A stretch of DNA of 64,000 nt from contig OY970376.1 in assembly GCA_963718755.1 (NCBI GenBank), positions 62,001-126,000 of the forward strand. Reading direction: 5' to 3'. This DNA comes from VRUE01 sp963718755 (lineage in GTDB: Bacteria > Actinomycetota > Thermoleophilia > Solirubrobacterales > 70-9). Below, one piece after another: positions 34,567-42,137 of the stretch (the stretch's first letter is position 1; each line of letters opens with the position of its first letter). The position numbers and the translations under genes are program-made. The notes below the pieces were generated by a model. That model searched no databases. It was not told the DNA's origin and worked only from the letters and a program-made list of their open reading frames with translations.

Positions 34567-35901
34567 TCCCAGCGAGAAGCTGCGCAAGCGGTAGGCGACC
34601 TGGCCGCCCGCCAGGGTCATGACGACGCGTCCGGTCAGCTTGCGGCCGGCGCACCAGGAGTTCTCGGAGCGGCTCTCGTAGCCGTCCTCGCCCACCGTCC
34701 ACTCGGCGCCCAGATCGCAGAGAACGACGTTGGCCTCGCTGCCGGGCGCCAAGCTCGGGCGCTCGAGATCGAAGGGCGTGGCGCCACCCGCCATCCGCTC
34801 GACCAACAGACCGAGCTCGATCGTGCCCGGCCGGACCAGCTCGGTGTGCAGCGCGGCAAAGGCCGTCTCCAGCCCGATCACTCCCATTGCCGCCTGCTCG
34901 AAGGGGACCTCCTTTTCCTCGGCCGCGTGCGGGGCATGATCGGTTGCGATGCAATCGATTGTGCCATCGCGCAAACCCTCGATCAGCGCCTGTCGATCGG
35001 CCTCTGAGCGCAAAGGTGGGTTCATCTTGAAGCGACCTGGATCGAGGCTGCGCACTTCCTCGTCGGTGAGGCATAGATGGTGCGGGCTTGCCTCGCAGCT
35101 GATCTGCACGCCGGCGGCCTTAGCGGCGCGCACCGCCTCAACCGACTCGGCGGCTGAGAGGTGTTGAACGTGGATCCTGCCTCCCTCATAGCCGGCAACA
35201 GCCGCATCGCGGGCGATCATCGTCGACTCCGAGACAGAGGGGATTCCGGCCAGGCCGAGCGCGGCCGAGACCGGGCCCTCGTGCATCACGCCGTCGCAGG
35301 AAAGCTCGGGGTCCTCCTCATGGAGGGCGATCGTGCCGCCGCAGAGCTGCTGGTACTGCAGGGCGCGACGGAGGACACGGGCGCTGCGGATCGGCAGGCC
35401 GTCGTCGCTGAAACCGGCGGCACCGGCATCCCGAATCGCCCCCATCTCGGTCAGTTCCTCGCCTTCCATGCCGCGAGTCACCGTGGCGAGAAAGCCGACC
35501 GGCACGCACGCGGTCTCGCGGGCGGCCTCGCGCAGGGCCTCCACATCGGCGGGGGTGCTGACCGTGGGCTCGGTGTTGGCCATCGCCAGGATGCCGCAAT
35601 AGCCGCCGGCCGCGGCAGCACGGCTGCCGGTCTCCAGGTCCTCTTTGTGCTCATGCCCGGGAGTGCGTAGGTGAACGTGCGGGTCGAAGAAGGCGGGGAA
35701 GGCATGCAGGCCTTCGGCGTCGACCTCCTCCAGGCCGTCGAGTTTTGCCCCGGGTGCCGCGAGCTCCTCGATGCGGCCGGCGCGGATGACTACGTCATGG
35801 ACGCCGTCGATTCCAGCGACCGGATCCAGCACCGTAGCGCCGCGCAGAACGATCTCCGCGCCCTCGCCGGAGCGCATGTCGAGCGCCTGGGCCAGGCTCA
35901 C
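34555..35901 (-). CDS. pyrC: Dihydroorotase
   Basis: Zinc amidohydrolase forming dihydroorotate from carbamoyl aspartate; 448 residues, type I length. The metal-binding motif DPHVHLRTPGHEHKED is near residue 70; SCEASPHHLCLTDEEV and DCIATDHAPHAAEEK hold further ligands. The C-terminal ...GSEANVVLCDL is typical. GTG 35901 overlaps the pyrB stop (GTGA). The metal-bridging Lys position of some dihydroorotases cannot be assigned by eye. Confidence 0.95.
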   Translation of the reverse strand: MSLAQALDMRSGEGAEIVLRGATVLDPVAGIDGVHDVVIRAGRIEELAAPGAKLDGLEEVDAEGLHAFPAFFDPHVHLRTPGHEHKEDLETGSRAAAAGGYCGILAMANTEPTVSTPADVEALREAARETACVPVGFLATVTRGMEGEELTEMGAIRDAGAAGFSDDGLPIRSARVLRRALQYQQLCGGTIALHEEDPELSCDGVMHEGPVSAALGLAGIPSVSESTMIARDAAVAGYEGGRIHVQHLSAAESVEAVRAAKAAGVQISCEASPHHLCLTDEEVRSLDPGRFKMNPPLRSEADRQALIEGLRDGTIDCIATDHAPHAAEEKEVPFEQAAMGVIGLETAFAALHTELVRPGTIELGLLVERMAGGATPFDLERPSLAPGSEANVVLCDLGAEWTVGEDGYESRSENSWCAGRKLTGRVVMTLAGGQVAYRLRSFSLGVAT

Positions 35902-36860
35902 GCGGGCTGTCCGATCGGCGTCGGACTGTCCTCATGCTCGCCGGCCGCGTGCACTGGGCGCTCGGGGCCTGCCGCGAGTAGCTCGTAGAGGATCGCCATC
36001 CGCACCACCAAGCCGGAGGCAACCTGCTCGGTAATCAGTGACTGGGGCGAGTCGATCACCTCGCCGGAGAGCTCGACCCCGCGGTTGACCGGGCCAGGGT
36101 GCATCAGCAACTGGCGCGGGCCCAGTCGACGCGAATCAATCTGGAACCGCGCCGCGTATTCGCGGATGGAGGGGACGAAGCTCTCCGCCATGCGCTCTTT
36201 CTGCAGGCGGAGCGCGTAGACGACGTCGGCCTCCTCGAGCCGGTCAAGCGAATAGGAGACCTCGCAGCCGAGCTGTTCAATCCCGCGCGGGATCAACGCC
36301 GGCGGCCCACAGACCGTCACCTTCGCACCCATGGCCTGGAAGGCGATCAGGTTGGAGCGGGCGACGCGGCTGTGGAGGACGTCGCCGACGATCCAGATCC
36401 GTGCCCCGTCGAGGCTGTTGAGACGGCGACGCAGCGTGAAGAGGTCAAGCAGCGCCTGGCTCGGGTGCTCGTGCTTGCCGTCGCCGGCGTTCACCACCGC
36501 CGCCTCGGTCCAGCCGGCGACGAGCTGCGCGGCACCGGCGTAGGGGTGGCGAATCACGATCGCTGCCGGGTCATAGGCCGAGAGGGTCGCGCATGTGTCC
36601 TTCAGCGACTCGCCCTTGTCGACCGAGGAGCCGGCGGCCTTGAGCGAGATCAGGTCGGCCGAGAGGCGCTTGGCCGCCAGCTCGAAGGAAGCGCTGGTCC
36701 GGGTGCTCGACTCGTAGAAGAGGCTGACCACCGTGCGACCGCGCAGCGTCGGCACCTTCTTGATGTCACGGCGGCCGACCTCGGCGAAGCTCTCGGCACG
36801 ATCGAGGATCGCTTCGATGCCGTCGCGGTCGAGATCCTCGATCGCCAGCAGGTGCCTCAT
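35898..36860 (-). CDS. pyrB: Aspartate carbamoyltransferase catalytic subunit
   Basis: Condenses carbamoyl phosphate with aspartate; 320 residues. The carbamoyl-phosphate loop is YESSTRTSASFELAAKRLS; a second binding region is VIRHPYAGAAQL and the aspartate-binding end is HPGPVNRGVELSGEV. ATG 36860 overlaps the pyrR stop (ATGA). No pyrI regulatory subunit is present, in line with regulation by PyrR at the RNA level. Confidence 0.97.
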   Translation of the reverse strand: MRHLLAIEDLDRDGIEAILDRAESFAEVGRRDIKKVPTLRGRTVVSLFYESSTRTSASFELAAKRLSADLISLKAAGSSVDKGESLKDTCATLSAYDPAAIVIRHPYAGAAQLVAGWTEAAVVNAGDGKHEHPSQALLDLFTLRRRLNSLDGARIWIVGDVLHSRVARSNLIAFQAMGAKVTVCGPPALIPRGIEQLGCEVSYSLDRLEEADVVYALRLQKERMAESFVPSIREYAARFQIDSRRLGPRQLLMHPGPVNRGVELSGEVIDSPQSLITEQVASGLVVRMAILYELLAAGPERPVHAAGEHEDSPTPIGQPA

Positions 36861-37414
36861 GCAACCACCTCTGCCGCCTGCTCAGAGATCGTCACCTGAT
36901 CTATCTCGTCGGTCTCCTCGAGCCGCACGTTGACCCTCTGCGCGCGCGCGGTCGGAAGGTTCTTGCCGACGTAGTCTGGCCGGATCGGAAGCTCGCGATG
37001 ACCGCGGTCGCAGAGCACCGCCAGCTGTACGCGCTGTGGCCGGCCGTAGTCGAAGAGGGCGTCGACCGCGGCGCGCACCGTACGCCCGGTGAAGAGCACG
37101 TCATCGACGAGGATGACGGTGCGCCCGGTGAGGTCGAAATCGATGTGGGAGGCATGAACCACCGGCTGGGTGGCGGGCGAGTGGGCCCCGACGTCGTCGC
37201 GGTAAAAGGAGATGTCGAGGTCGCCAATCGGCGTCTCGGCCTCGGTCAGCTCACCGAGGAGTGCGTGCAAGCGGCGGGCGATGATCGCTCCACGGGTATG
37301 AACGCCGACGATCGCGAGACGCTCGGGCTCTGGATTGGCCTCGGCTATCTCGTGGGCGATCCGCCGCAGCGTCCGCCTCAAGTCGTCGTGCTCGAGCACG
37401 ACCTTCTCGCTCAC
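36857..37414 (-). CDS. pyrR: PyrR: pyr mRNA-binding regulator / uracil phosphoribosyltransferase
   Basis: Binds pyr leader RNA when UMP is plentiful and may also have uracil phosphoribosyltransferase activity; 185 residues. The PRPP motif is VILVDDVLFTGRTVRAA; GVHTRGAIIARRL and SFYRDDVG are also diagnostic. GTG 37414 is the first codon, 8 nt after a PyrR-binding hairpin whose 3' strand includes the ribosome site GGAAGG. It is first in the pyr operon, so it controls its own synthesis. Confidence 0.96.
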   Translation of the reverse strand: MSEKVVLEHDDLRRTLRRIAHEIAEANPEPERLAIVGVHTRGAIIARRLHALLGELTEAETPIGDLDISFYRDDVGAHSPATQPVVHASHIDFDLTGRTVILVDDVLFTGRTVRAAVDALFDYGRPQRVQLAVLCDRGHRELPIRPDYVGKNLPTARAQRVNVRLEETDEIDQVTISEQAAEVVA

Positions 37415-37422
37415 TTCGTTGC

Positions 37423-37455
37423 TCCTTCCTGGCCTCTCTGGACCCGGTTAAAGGA
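37423..37455 (-). promoter_or_regulatory. PyrR-binding RNA element overlapping the pyrR ribosome site
   Basis: Minus strand TCCTT (37451-37455) pairs with AAGGA (37423-37427); between them lies GGGTCCAGAGAGGCC, which matches the PyrR-binding loop consensus (UCCNGNGAGG). The 3' strand of the stem includes the pyrR ribosome-binding site, so PyrR-UMP binding should block translation, as described for mycobacterial pyr leaders. There is no terminator behind it, unlike in Bacillus. Confidence 0.8.
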
Positions 37456-37463
37456 CGGCGCTC

Positions 37464-37472
37464 AGAGTAGCA
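37464..37472 (-). promoter_or_regulatory. Candidate extended -10 of the pyr operon
   Basis: Minus strand TGCTACTCT, an extended -10 shape, about 10 nt upstream of the PyrR element. A start about 7 nt later would give a short leader made almost only of that element. There is no recognisable -35; a palindrome arm (37480-37504) occupies that place. Confidence 0.4.
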
Positions 37473-37479
37473 GCGTGTT

Positions 37480-37606
37480 GGGACGCGTGGGGGTGGTCTC
37501 GGAGGTGCCCATCACCGCCTGACGGCGGTGAAACCTGGACCCCTTCGGGGAAGACTCACTCCGCGGTGCCGGGGGGAGGCACTCCGAGACCACCCCCACG
37601 CGTCCC
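37480..37606. repeat. Palindromic element at the rnz 3' end
   Basis: Perfect 25-bp arms (37480-37504 and 37582-37606), extendable by 5 bp past a bulge. The spacer folds into further hairpins: CACCGCC/GGCGGTG and CCCC-TTC-GGGG. The right arm is inside the rnz reading frame and encodes the tail TRGGGLGVPPPGTAE before the stop. On the minus strand it shares GTGCC..CCCCCGG and GGGTCCAGG with the recJ element, so it may belong to the same family. Confidence 0.85.
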
Positions 37607-38596
37607 TTCATGCAACTCATCACTCAAAAGCTTCCGGGACGAATCCTCCCCCCTCTCCCGTGCTCCGTTTTGAACGAGCTTGGGTTCTCCGCGCTCTGGG
37701 AAGGGAAGGTCGATCACGTCGAAGTCCCGTGGCGCTACAACGGGCTCGAAGACCTCCTTCGCCTCCTCCAGGACCTTGCCGACGTGGTAGCGGGACGAGA
37801 TGTGGACTAGGGCTAGGAGCTTGACCTCGGCCTCCCGGGCAACGGCAGCCGCCTGGCCTACGGTTGAGTGACCGGTGTCGGCGGCTCGTTGGGCCTCCTC
37901 CTCGGCGAAGCTGGCGTCGTGGACGAGCAGGTCGGCCCCCCGCGCGGCATCGACGGTAGCCCGGCAGGGAGACGTATCGCCCGTGATGACGAGGGTTCGA
38001 CCTGGGCGCGATTCGCCCATCACGTCGCCTGGCTCGACCGGGCCCGCGGCGCCCGGGACCGACTCGCCCCGCTGCAGGGCGGCGAAGTCGGGGCCTTCCT
38101 TGACCCCGAGCCGTTGTGCCGCCTCGGGGTCAAAGCGCCCCGGTCGCTCCTCCTCGATCAGCAGGTAGCCGAAAGCCCGCACGCTGTGCTCGACCGGGAA
38201 GCTCCGCACCTCTGCATCCTCGAGGGAAATGGCGTCACCGGCGTCCAGCTCGACCAGCTCGAGCTTGTAGCCGACCCTGCCAATCACCCGCGCCATGCTC
38301 TGGAAGAGGTCGCGCAACCCGCGCGGGCCGTAGATCGTCAACGGCTTCTCGCGCTCCGTGAGGTCATACGTTTTCAGCAGGCCGGGCAGACCGAGGAAGT
38401 GATCGGCGTGGAAGTGGGTGAAGAGGATCGCGTCGACCTGGACCAGGCCCAGCGAGCGCTGCATCTGCCGCTGAGTGCCCTCGCCACAGTCAAAGAGCAG
38501 GCGTTCCCCGCCGCGCGCAACGAGCACGCTTGCGGTATTGCGCCGGGCCGAAGGCACAGCGCCACCCGTGCCGAGAAATGCGACCGAGAGGTCCAT
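37556..38596 (-). CDS. rnz: Ribonuclease Z (tRNA 3' processing)
   Basis: Metallo-beta-lactamase endonuclease that removes tRNA 3' trailers; 346 residues from ATG 38596 (MDLSVAFLGTGGAVPS). The zinc motif is FTHFHADHFLGLPGLL; later blocks are EHSVRAFGY, VITGDTSPC, LLVHDASF and HSTVGQAA, with HISSRY near the end. The family domain ends around DVIDLPFPER; about 45 extra residues follow, the last of them encoded by one arm of the palindrome at 37480-37606. It lies just upstream of the pyr operon on the same strand. Confidence 0.94.
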   Translation of the reverse strand: MDLSVAFLGTGGAVPSARRNTASVLVARGGERLLFDCGEGTQRQMQRSLGLVQVDAILFTHFHADHFLGLPGLLKTYDLTEREKPLTIYGPRGLRDLFQSMARVIGRVGYKLELVELDAGDAISLEDAEVRSFPVEHSVRAFGYLLIEEERPGRFDPEAAQRLGVKEGPDFAALQRGESVPGAAGPVEPGDVMGESRPGRTLVITGDTSPCRATVDAARGADLLVHDASFAEEEAQRAADTGHSTVGQAAAVAREAEVKLLALVHISSRYHVGKVLEEAKEVFEPVVAPRDFDVIDLPFPERGEPKLVQNGARERGEDSSRKLLSDELHEGTRGGGLGVPPPGTAE

Positions 38597-38661
38597 GGCT
38601 CGCGAGCCTACGCGACGCCGATCGCTGTGGACACCCCGCCGAGACCGACGATGACAGCAAC

Positions 38662-38704
38662 GCGGTTGAGGTTTGAGTCGCATAGCGGTTCAAACCTCAA
38701 CCGC
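38662..38704. repeat. 15-bp palindrome between rnz and tRNA-Arg
   Basis: Perfect inverted repeat GCGGTTGAGGTTTGA (38662-38676) with 38690-38704 and a 13-nt loop, in the gap between the divergent rnz start and the tRNA gene. The sequence is A+T-richer than its surroundings. Its place suggests a regulatory or extragenic palindrome; there is no T-run. Confidence 0.75.
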
Positions 38705-38782
38705 ACTCGGAGACCCGCTCAGCCCCGCGTCGCCCAAGTCGTGCGGCAGCCCCTGTGGGCGGGGAACTAAGCTCCAAACCAA

Positions 38783-38856
38783 GCGCCCGTAGCTCAGCTG
38801 GATAGAGCGCCGCCCTCCGGAGGCGGAGGCCGCAGGTTCGAATCCTGCCGGGCGCG
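38783..38856 (+). tRNA. tRNA-Arg (anticodon CCG)
   Basis: Complete cloverleaf: acceptor GCGCCCG pairs with CGGGCGC; D-arm GCTC/GAGC; anticodon stem CCGCC/GGCGG with loop CTCCGGA (anticodon CCG, reads CGG); extra loop AGGCC; T-arm GCAGG-TTCGAAT-CCTGC; discriminator G. The 3' CCA is not encoded. A protein gene starts 2 nt after it. Confidence 0.97.
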
Positions 38857-38858
38857 TC

Positions 38859-39575
38859 ATGGATCGGATCATGGAGACTCGCCCGCCGCGGGGGGCGCTG
38901 GCGGTGGTCGCCGTCGGCCTCATCGCCTGCGTGGCCGCGTGGCTGCTGTCGACCGACGAGGTGGGCGGTAGTTCGGTCGAGATCGAATGGGTGGTGCGTG
39001 CGCCGCTCCCCGACTCACCGCCGGCGGCGATCCCGGGCGGTGGGTCGATGCGGCTCGAAGACGGCGGCCTGAGAGTCACGGAAGCCAACATCAACGGCGA
39101 ACGGATCTACCGCGCCACGTCGGTGCTGAGCATCGCGGCCGGTTCGGCGGTCGGACAGGCGCGGGTCAACTGTCGTATGAGGGGGGGCTCTGGGGCCGAA
39201 CTGGGCCGCACCGTCAACAGCCGCGGTGCCTTCCCCCGCTCCAGCGGCGAATACAACCTGACCAAGCAGGAAGTGCCGGGCAGCGTCGGCGTCAGGTTGC
39301 CGATCCAGGGGGCCGAATACGCGTCGCTGGAAATGGAAGACGCCTTCTCGACCTTCACCGACCTGCCCGGGGTCGTCGTCAGTTGGCTGCCGTATCGAAC
39401 CGACTCCCAGGAATGGCAGTGGGGGCTCCCCGAGGGTCGCCCAACGGAGCCACTCGCGCTTGGCTTCGCGACCTTCTGGCGAGCTACGGGCGAGCCCGAG
39501 GTCAGGGTGCTCTGCACGTTGGAGACGGGTGGCGGCAAAGCAGCTGTCCGCACGGCAGGCGCGCTCAGGCGCTAG
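38859..39575 (+). CDS. Membrane-anchored hypothetical protein
   Basis: Unknown protein of 238 residues. After a short basic start, one hydrophobic segment (GALAVVAVGLIACVAAWLL, about 12-30) should anchor it with the rest outside the cell. The remainder is beta-rich (SVEIEWVVRAPLP, GVVVSWLPYRT) with two cysteines, and no family motif is evident. Its ATG lies 2 nt after the tRNA-Arg gene, so tRNA 3' processing would set the mRNA 5' end if they are cotranscribed. No clear ribosome site precedes it; ATG 38871 is an alternative start. Its 3' end overlaps the convergent SRAP gene by 11 nt. Confidence 0.7.
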   Translation: MDRIMETRPPRGALAVVAVGLIACVAAWLLSTDEVGGSSVEIEWVVRAPLPDSPPAAIPGGGSMRLEDGGLRVTEANINGERIYRATSVLSIAAGSAVGQARVNCRMRGGSGAELGRTVNSRGAFPRSSGEYNLTKQEVPGSVGVRLPIQGAEYASLEMEDAFSTFTDLPGVVVSWLPYRTDSQEWQWGLPEGRPTEPLALGFATFWRATGEPEVRVLCTLETGGGKAAVRTAGALRR

Positions 39576-40365
39576 GCGCGACCAGCAGCTCGGGCCCCTC
39601 GATTCCTTTGCCGACCTTGTTCAGCTTCGGGTTGGCCGGAGTGCCTTCCATCCTCGAAGCCGGCAGCGGCGCGCACATCGCGATCGCGTCCTCGGTCTCG
39701 AGGTCGGGGCGCAGCCAGGCCGCCTCAGCCTCGGGGCTGGGCAAGATCGCCGGCATCCGGTCGTGGACCTTGGCGACGACGTCGTTGGGGGTAGTCGTGA
39801 CGATCGTGCAGCTGTAGAGCCAGCCGTCCTCGAAACCCCGGTCCTCCTCGTCCTCCCACTCCTTGCGCGTGCAGAGGCCGGCAAAGGCGAAGGGCTCGCC
39901 ACCGTCGACCGTGAAGCGCCACGGTTGGCGCGGCTGCTTGGGATCCTCCGCCACCATCCACTCGTAGAAGCCATCGGCGACGATCAGGCAGCGGTGGCGA
40001 AACTTGCCGACCAGCGGCGAGTAGGCGCGGCTCGACGTCAGATTCTCGGCTTTGGCGTTGATCATCCGGTAGCCGACCTTGAGGTCCTTGGCCCAGCGCG
40101 GCACCAGGCCCCAGCGCATCAGGCGTGCCTCGCGCTCGCCGGCAGCCGCCTCCTCAGGATCGGGCGAGGCGCGCACCGTCAGCACCTCCTGGGTCGGCGC
40201 CACGTTGAAGCGGCTCAGACCCGATTCGGCTTTTTTCACCCGCTCCCTGCTCGGCGCCGGCGCCTCGCCGGAGGAATTGCGCTCCAGCGAGCGTTCCAGC
40301 TCTACCTGGAAGCGATCGGCAATCGTCTTCGTATCTTTCGCCGTAACCGTGAAGCGTCCGCACAT
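39565..40365 (-). CDS. SRAP-family abasic-site protein (YedK/HMCES-like)
   Basis: Forms a protective thiazolidine crosslink with abasic sites in single-stranded DNA; 266 residues. MCGRFT at the start gives the catalytic Cys2; other conserved parts are FNVAPTQEV (Asn), RWGLVPRWAKD, NAKAEN, GFYEW (Glu) and HDRMPAIL (His). An insert of about 30 residues (ERSLERNSSGEAPAPSRER) precedes the NVAPT block. It ends in convergence with the membrane-anchored unknown and follows rfbG by 11 nt. Confidence 0.94.
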   Translation of the reverse strand: MCGRFTVTAKDTKTIADRFQVELERSLERNSSGEAPAPSRERVKKAESGLSRFNVAPTQEVLTVRASPDPEEAAAGEREARLMRWGLVPRWAKDLKVGYRMINAKAENLTSSRAYSPLVGKFRHRCLIVADGFYEWMVAEDPKQPRQPWRFTVDGGEPFAFAGLCTRKEWEDEEDRGFEDGWLYSCTIVTTTPNDVVAKVHDRMPAILPSPEAEAAWLRPDLETEDAIAMCAPLPASRMEGTPANPKLNKVGKGIEGPELLVAPSA

Positions 40366-40376
40366 GGCGAATCAGC

Positions 40377-41357
40377 CTAGAGGGGTCGGGCCGCGGGGTG
40401 GTCCCGGTACCACTCGAGGGTGCGACGGAGGCCGTCGCCCAGCTCAACCACAGGTCGCCAGCCGGTCAGCTCGCGCAACTTGGTCGAGTCGACGAACTGG
40501 CGGTCGATCTCGCCGTCGGGGTTGCCGGTGCCCTGAAAGTCGGGCTCAACAGCGCCACCGGCGGCCTCGGCGATCAGCTCGACCACCTCGCGTACCGAGT
40601 GCGGCCGCTCGCCGCCGGCGTTGAAGGCCTCCCCCACCGCGCCGTTGCCGAGCGCGCCGGCAATCGCCAGATAGGCGGCAACCGCGTCGTCGACGTGTAT
40701 GAAGTCACGCTCCGGACTGCCGTCAGAGCGGATCACCGGCGGCCTGCCCTCGAGCAGCGCCACGGCGGTCTCCGGGATCAGCCTGGAGAAGTTGAGGTCG
40801 CCGCCGCCGTAGACGTTGGCGAAGCGGGTCACCGCCAGGGGCAGGCCGTAGGCGGTCGCGTAGCTGCGCGCGATCATGTCGGCCGCCGCCTTGCTGGCGT
40901 CATACGGATAGGCCGGGCGCAGCGGGAAGTCCTCGCGGTAGGGCAGCTCGAGGCTCGAGCCATAGGCCTTGTCGGAGGAGGCAAAAATGACTCGCTCGAC
41001 TTCGTGGGAGCGGCAGGCCTCGAAGACGTTCCAGGCGCCCTGCACGTTGACCTCGAACGTCTCCAGCGGGGACTTGCGCGCGACGCCGACGATCGTCTGG
41101 GCGGCGAGATGGAAGACCGAGCTCGCCCCATCGACAGCGCCCGCAACCGTCTCCGCATCGCGCAAGTCGGCCTCGACCAGCTCCACCTCACCGCGGATCC
41201 CCAGCAGGTCCAGGCCCGAGCGCCGCTCACCACCGACATCGGCCAAGCGCGGGGACGGGCGGTCCAGCACCCGCACCGCCTCGCCACGCGCCAGCAAGGC
41301 CCGCGCCAGGTGCGAGCCGACGAAACCGTGGGCGCCGCTGACAAGGACCAGGCTCAT
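40377..41357 (-). CDS. rfbG: CDP-glucose 4,6-dehydratase-like NAD-dependent epimerase/dehydratase
   Basis: Extended short-chain dehydrogenase of 326 residues. The Rossmann motif is VSGAHGFVGSHLARAL; the active site has SSDKAYG and YPYDASKAAADMI (YxxxK), followed by VTRFANVYGGGDLNFSRLIP. The DKAYG and YGGGDLN blocks are those of CDP-glucose dehydratases rather than UDP-glucose epimerases. Start ATG 41357 overlaps the cytidylyltransferase stop (ATGA). Together they would give CDP-4-keto-6-deoxyglucose, a precursor of 3,6-dideoxy or branched sugars for surface glycans. Downstream sugar enzymes are not in the window. Confidence 0.82.
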   Translation of the reverse strand: MSLVLVSGAHGFVGSHLARALLARGEAVRVLDRPSPRLADVGGERRSGLDLLGIRGEVELVEADLRDAETVAGAVDGASSVFHLAAQTIVGVARKSPLETFEVNVQGAWNVFEACRSHEVERVIFASSDKAYGSSLELPYREDFPLRPAYPYDASKAAADMIARSYATAYGLPLAVTRFANVYGGGDLNFSRLIPETAVALLEGRPPVIRSDGSPERDFIHVDDAVAAYLAIAGALGNGAVGEAFNAGGERPHSVREVVELIAEAAGGAVEPDFQGTGNPDGEIDRQFVDSTKLRELTGWRPVVELGDGLRRTLEWYRDHPAARPL

Positions 41358-42082
41358 CGCGCCCCCGTCTCGGCCAACGCCTTCCAAGGCGCCTTCCCGG
41401 CGGCCCAGAGGTCGTTGAGGACGACGGCGTCCTTGTAGGTGTCCATGCAATCCCAGAATCCCCGGTGGCGATGCGCGAAGAGCTGCCCGTCGGCGGCCAA
41501 ACGGGTCAGGGGCTCACGCTCCAGCACGCTCTTTTCGTCGAGATAGCCGAGCGCTCCCGGCTCAAAGCAAAAGAAGCCGCCGTTGATCCAGTGCTCGCTG
41601 CGGGGCTTCTCGGCAAAGCCATCCACCCTTCCGTCTTCGCCGAGCTCCGCAACCCCCCACTGCAGGTGCGGCCGCACCGCGGTCATCGTCGCCAAGCCAC
41701 CGTGCTCGTGATGGAAGTCGAGCAGGGCGCCAAGGTCGATGTCGGCGACGCCATCGGCATAGGTGGCGCAAAACGTCTCGGAGGCGAGCCGGTCCTGGAG
41801 ACGGGCGAGCCGGCCACCGGTTGGCGTGTCCACCCCGGTGTCCACGCACTCGACTGTGACACCGCTCGGCCACGCCTCGCCGGCGACGAACTCCTCGACG
41901 GCCTCACCGAGGTAGCCGGTGGCGAGCAAAAAACGCTCGAATCCCTGCGCGGCGTAAATGCCGATCACATGCCAGAGGATCGGCATGCCGCCGATCTCGA
42001 CCAGCGCCTTCGGCACGGTCTCGGTCCGCTCGCGCAGCCGCGTGCCGCGGCCGCCGCAGAGGATTGCCACAGGAGGCACCAT
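41354..42082 (-). CDS. rfbF: Glucose-1-phosphate cytidylyltransferase
   Basis: Activates glucose-1-phosphate with CTP to CDP-glucose; 242 residues. The nucleotide-binding start is AILCGGRGTRLRERTETVPK; further blocks are PILWHVIGIYAAQGF, DTGVDTPTGGRLARL, TYADGVADIDL, WINGGFFCFEP and GFWDCMDTYKD, all as in RfbF. Length is slightly below the ~257 usual. It overlaps rfbG by ATGA, forming a two-gene unit. Confidence 0.9.
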   Translation of the reverse strand: MVPPVAILCGGRGTRLRERTETVPKALVEIGGMPILWHVIGIYAAQGFERFLLATGYLGEAVEEFVAGEAWPSGVTVECVDTGVDTPTGGRLARLQDRLASETFCATYADGVADIDLGALLDFHHEHGGLATMTAVRPHLQWGVAELGEDGRVDGFAEKPRSEHWINGGFFCFEPGALGYLDEKSVLEREPLTRLAADGQLFAHRHRGFWDCMDTYKDAVVLNDLWAAGKAPWKALAETGAR

Positions 42083-42137
42083 CGGCGGGGATTATGGGCC
42101 ATGTGCCCTCAGGCTTTGTCGTCGAGCTCCGTCCAGC

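Noticed and set aside
38783..39575. tRNA-Arg as an integration site with an adjacent mobile island
   Set aside because: No integrase, no duplicated tRNA 3' end and only ordinary genes follow.
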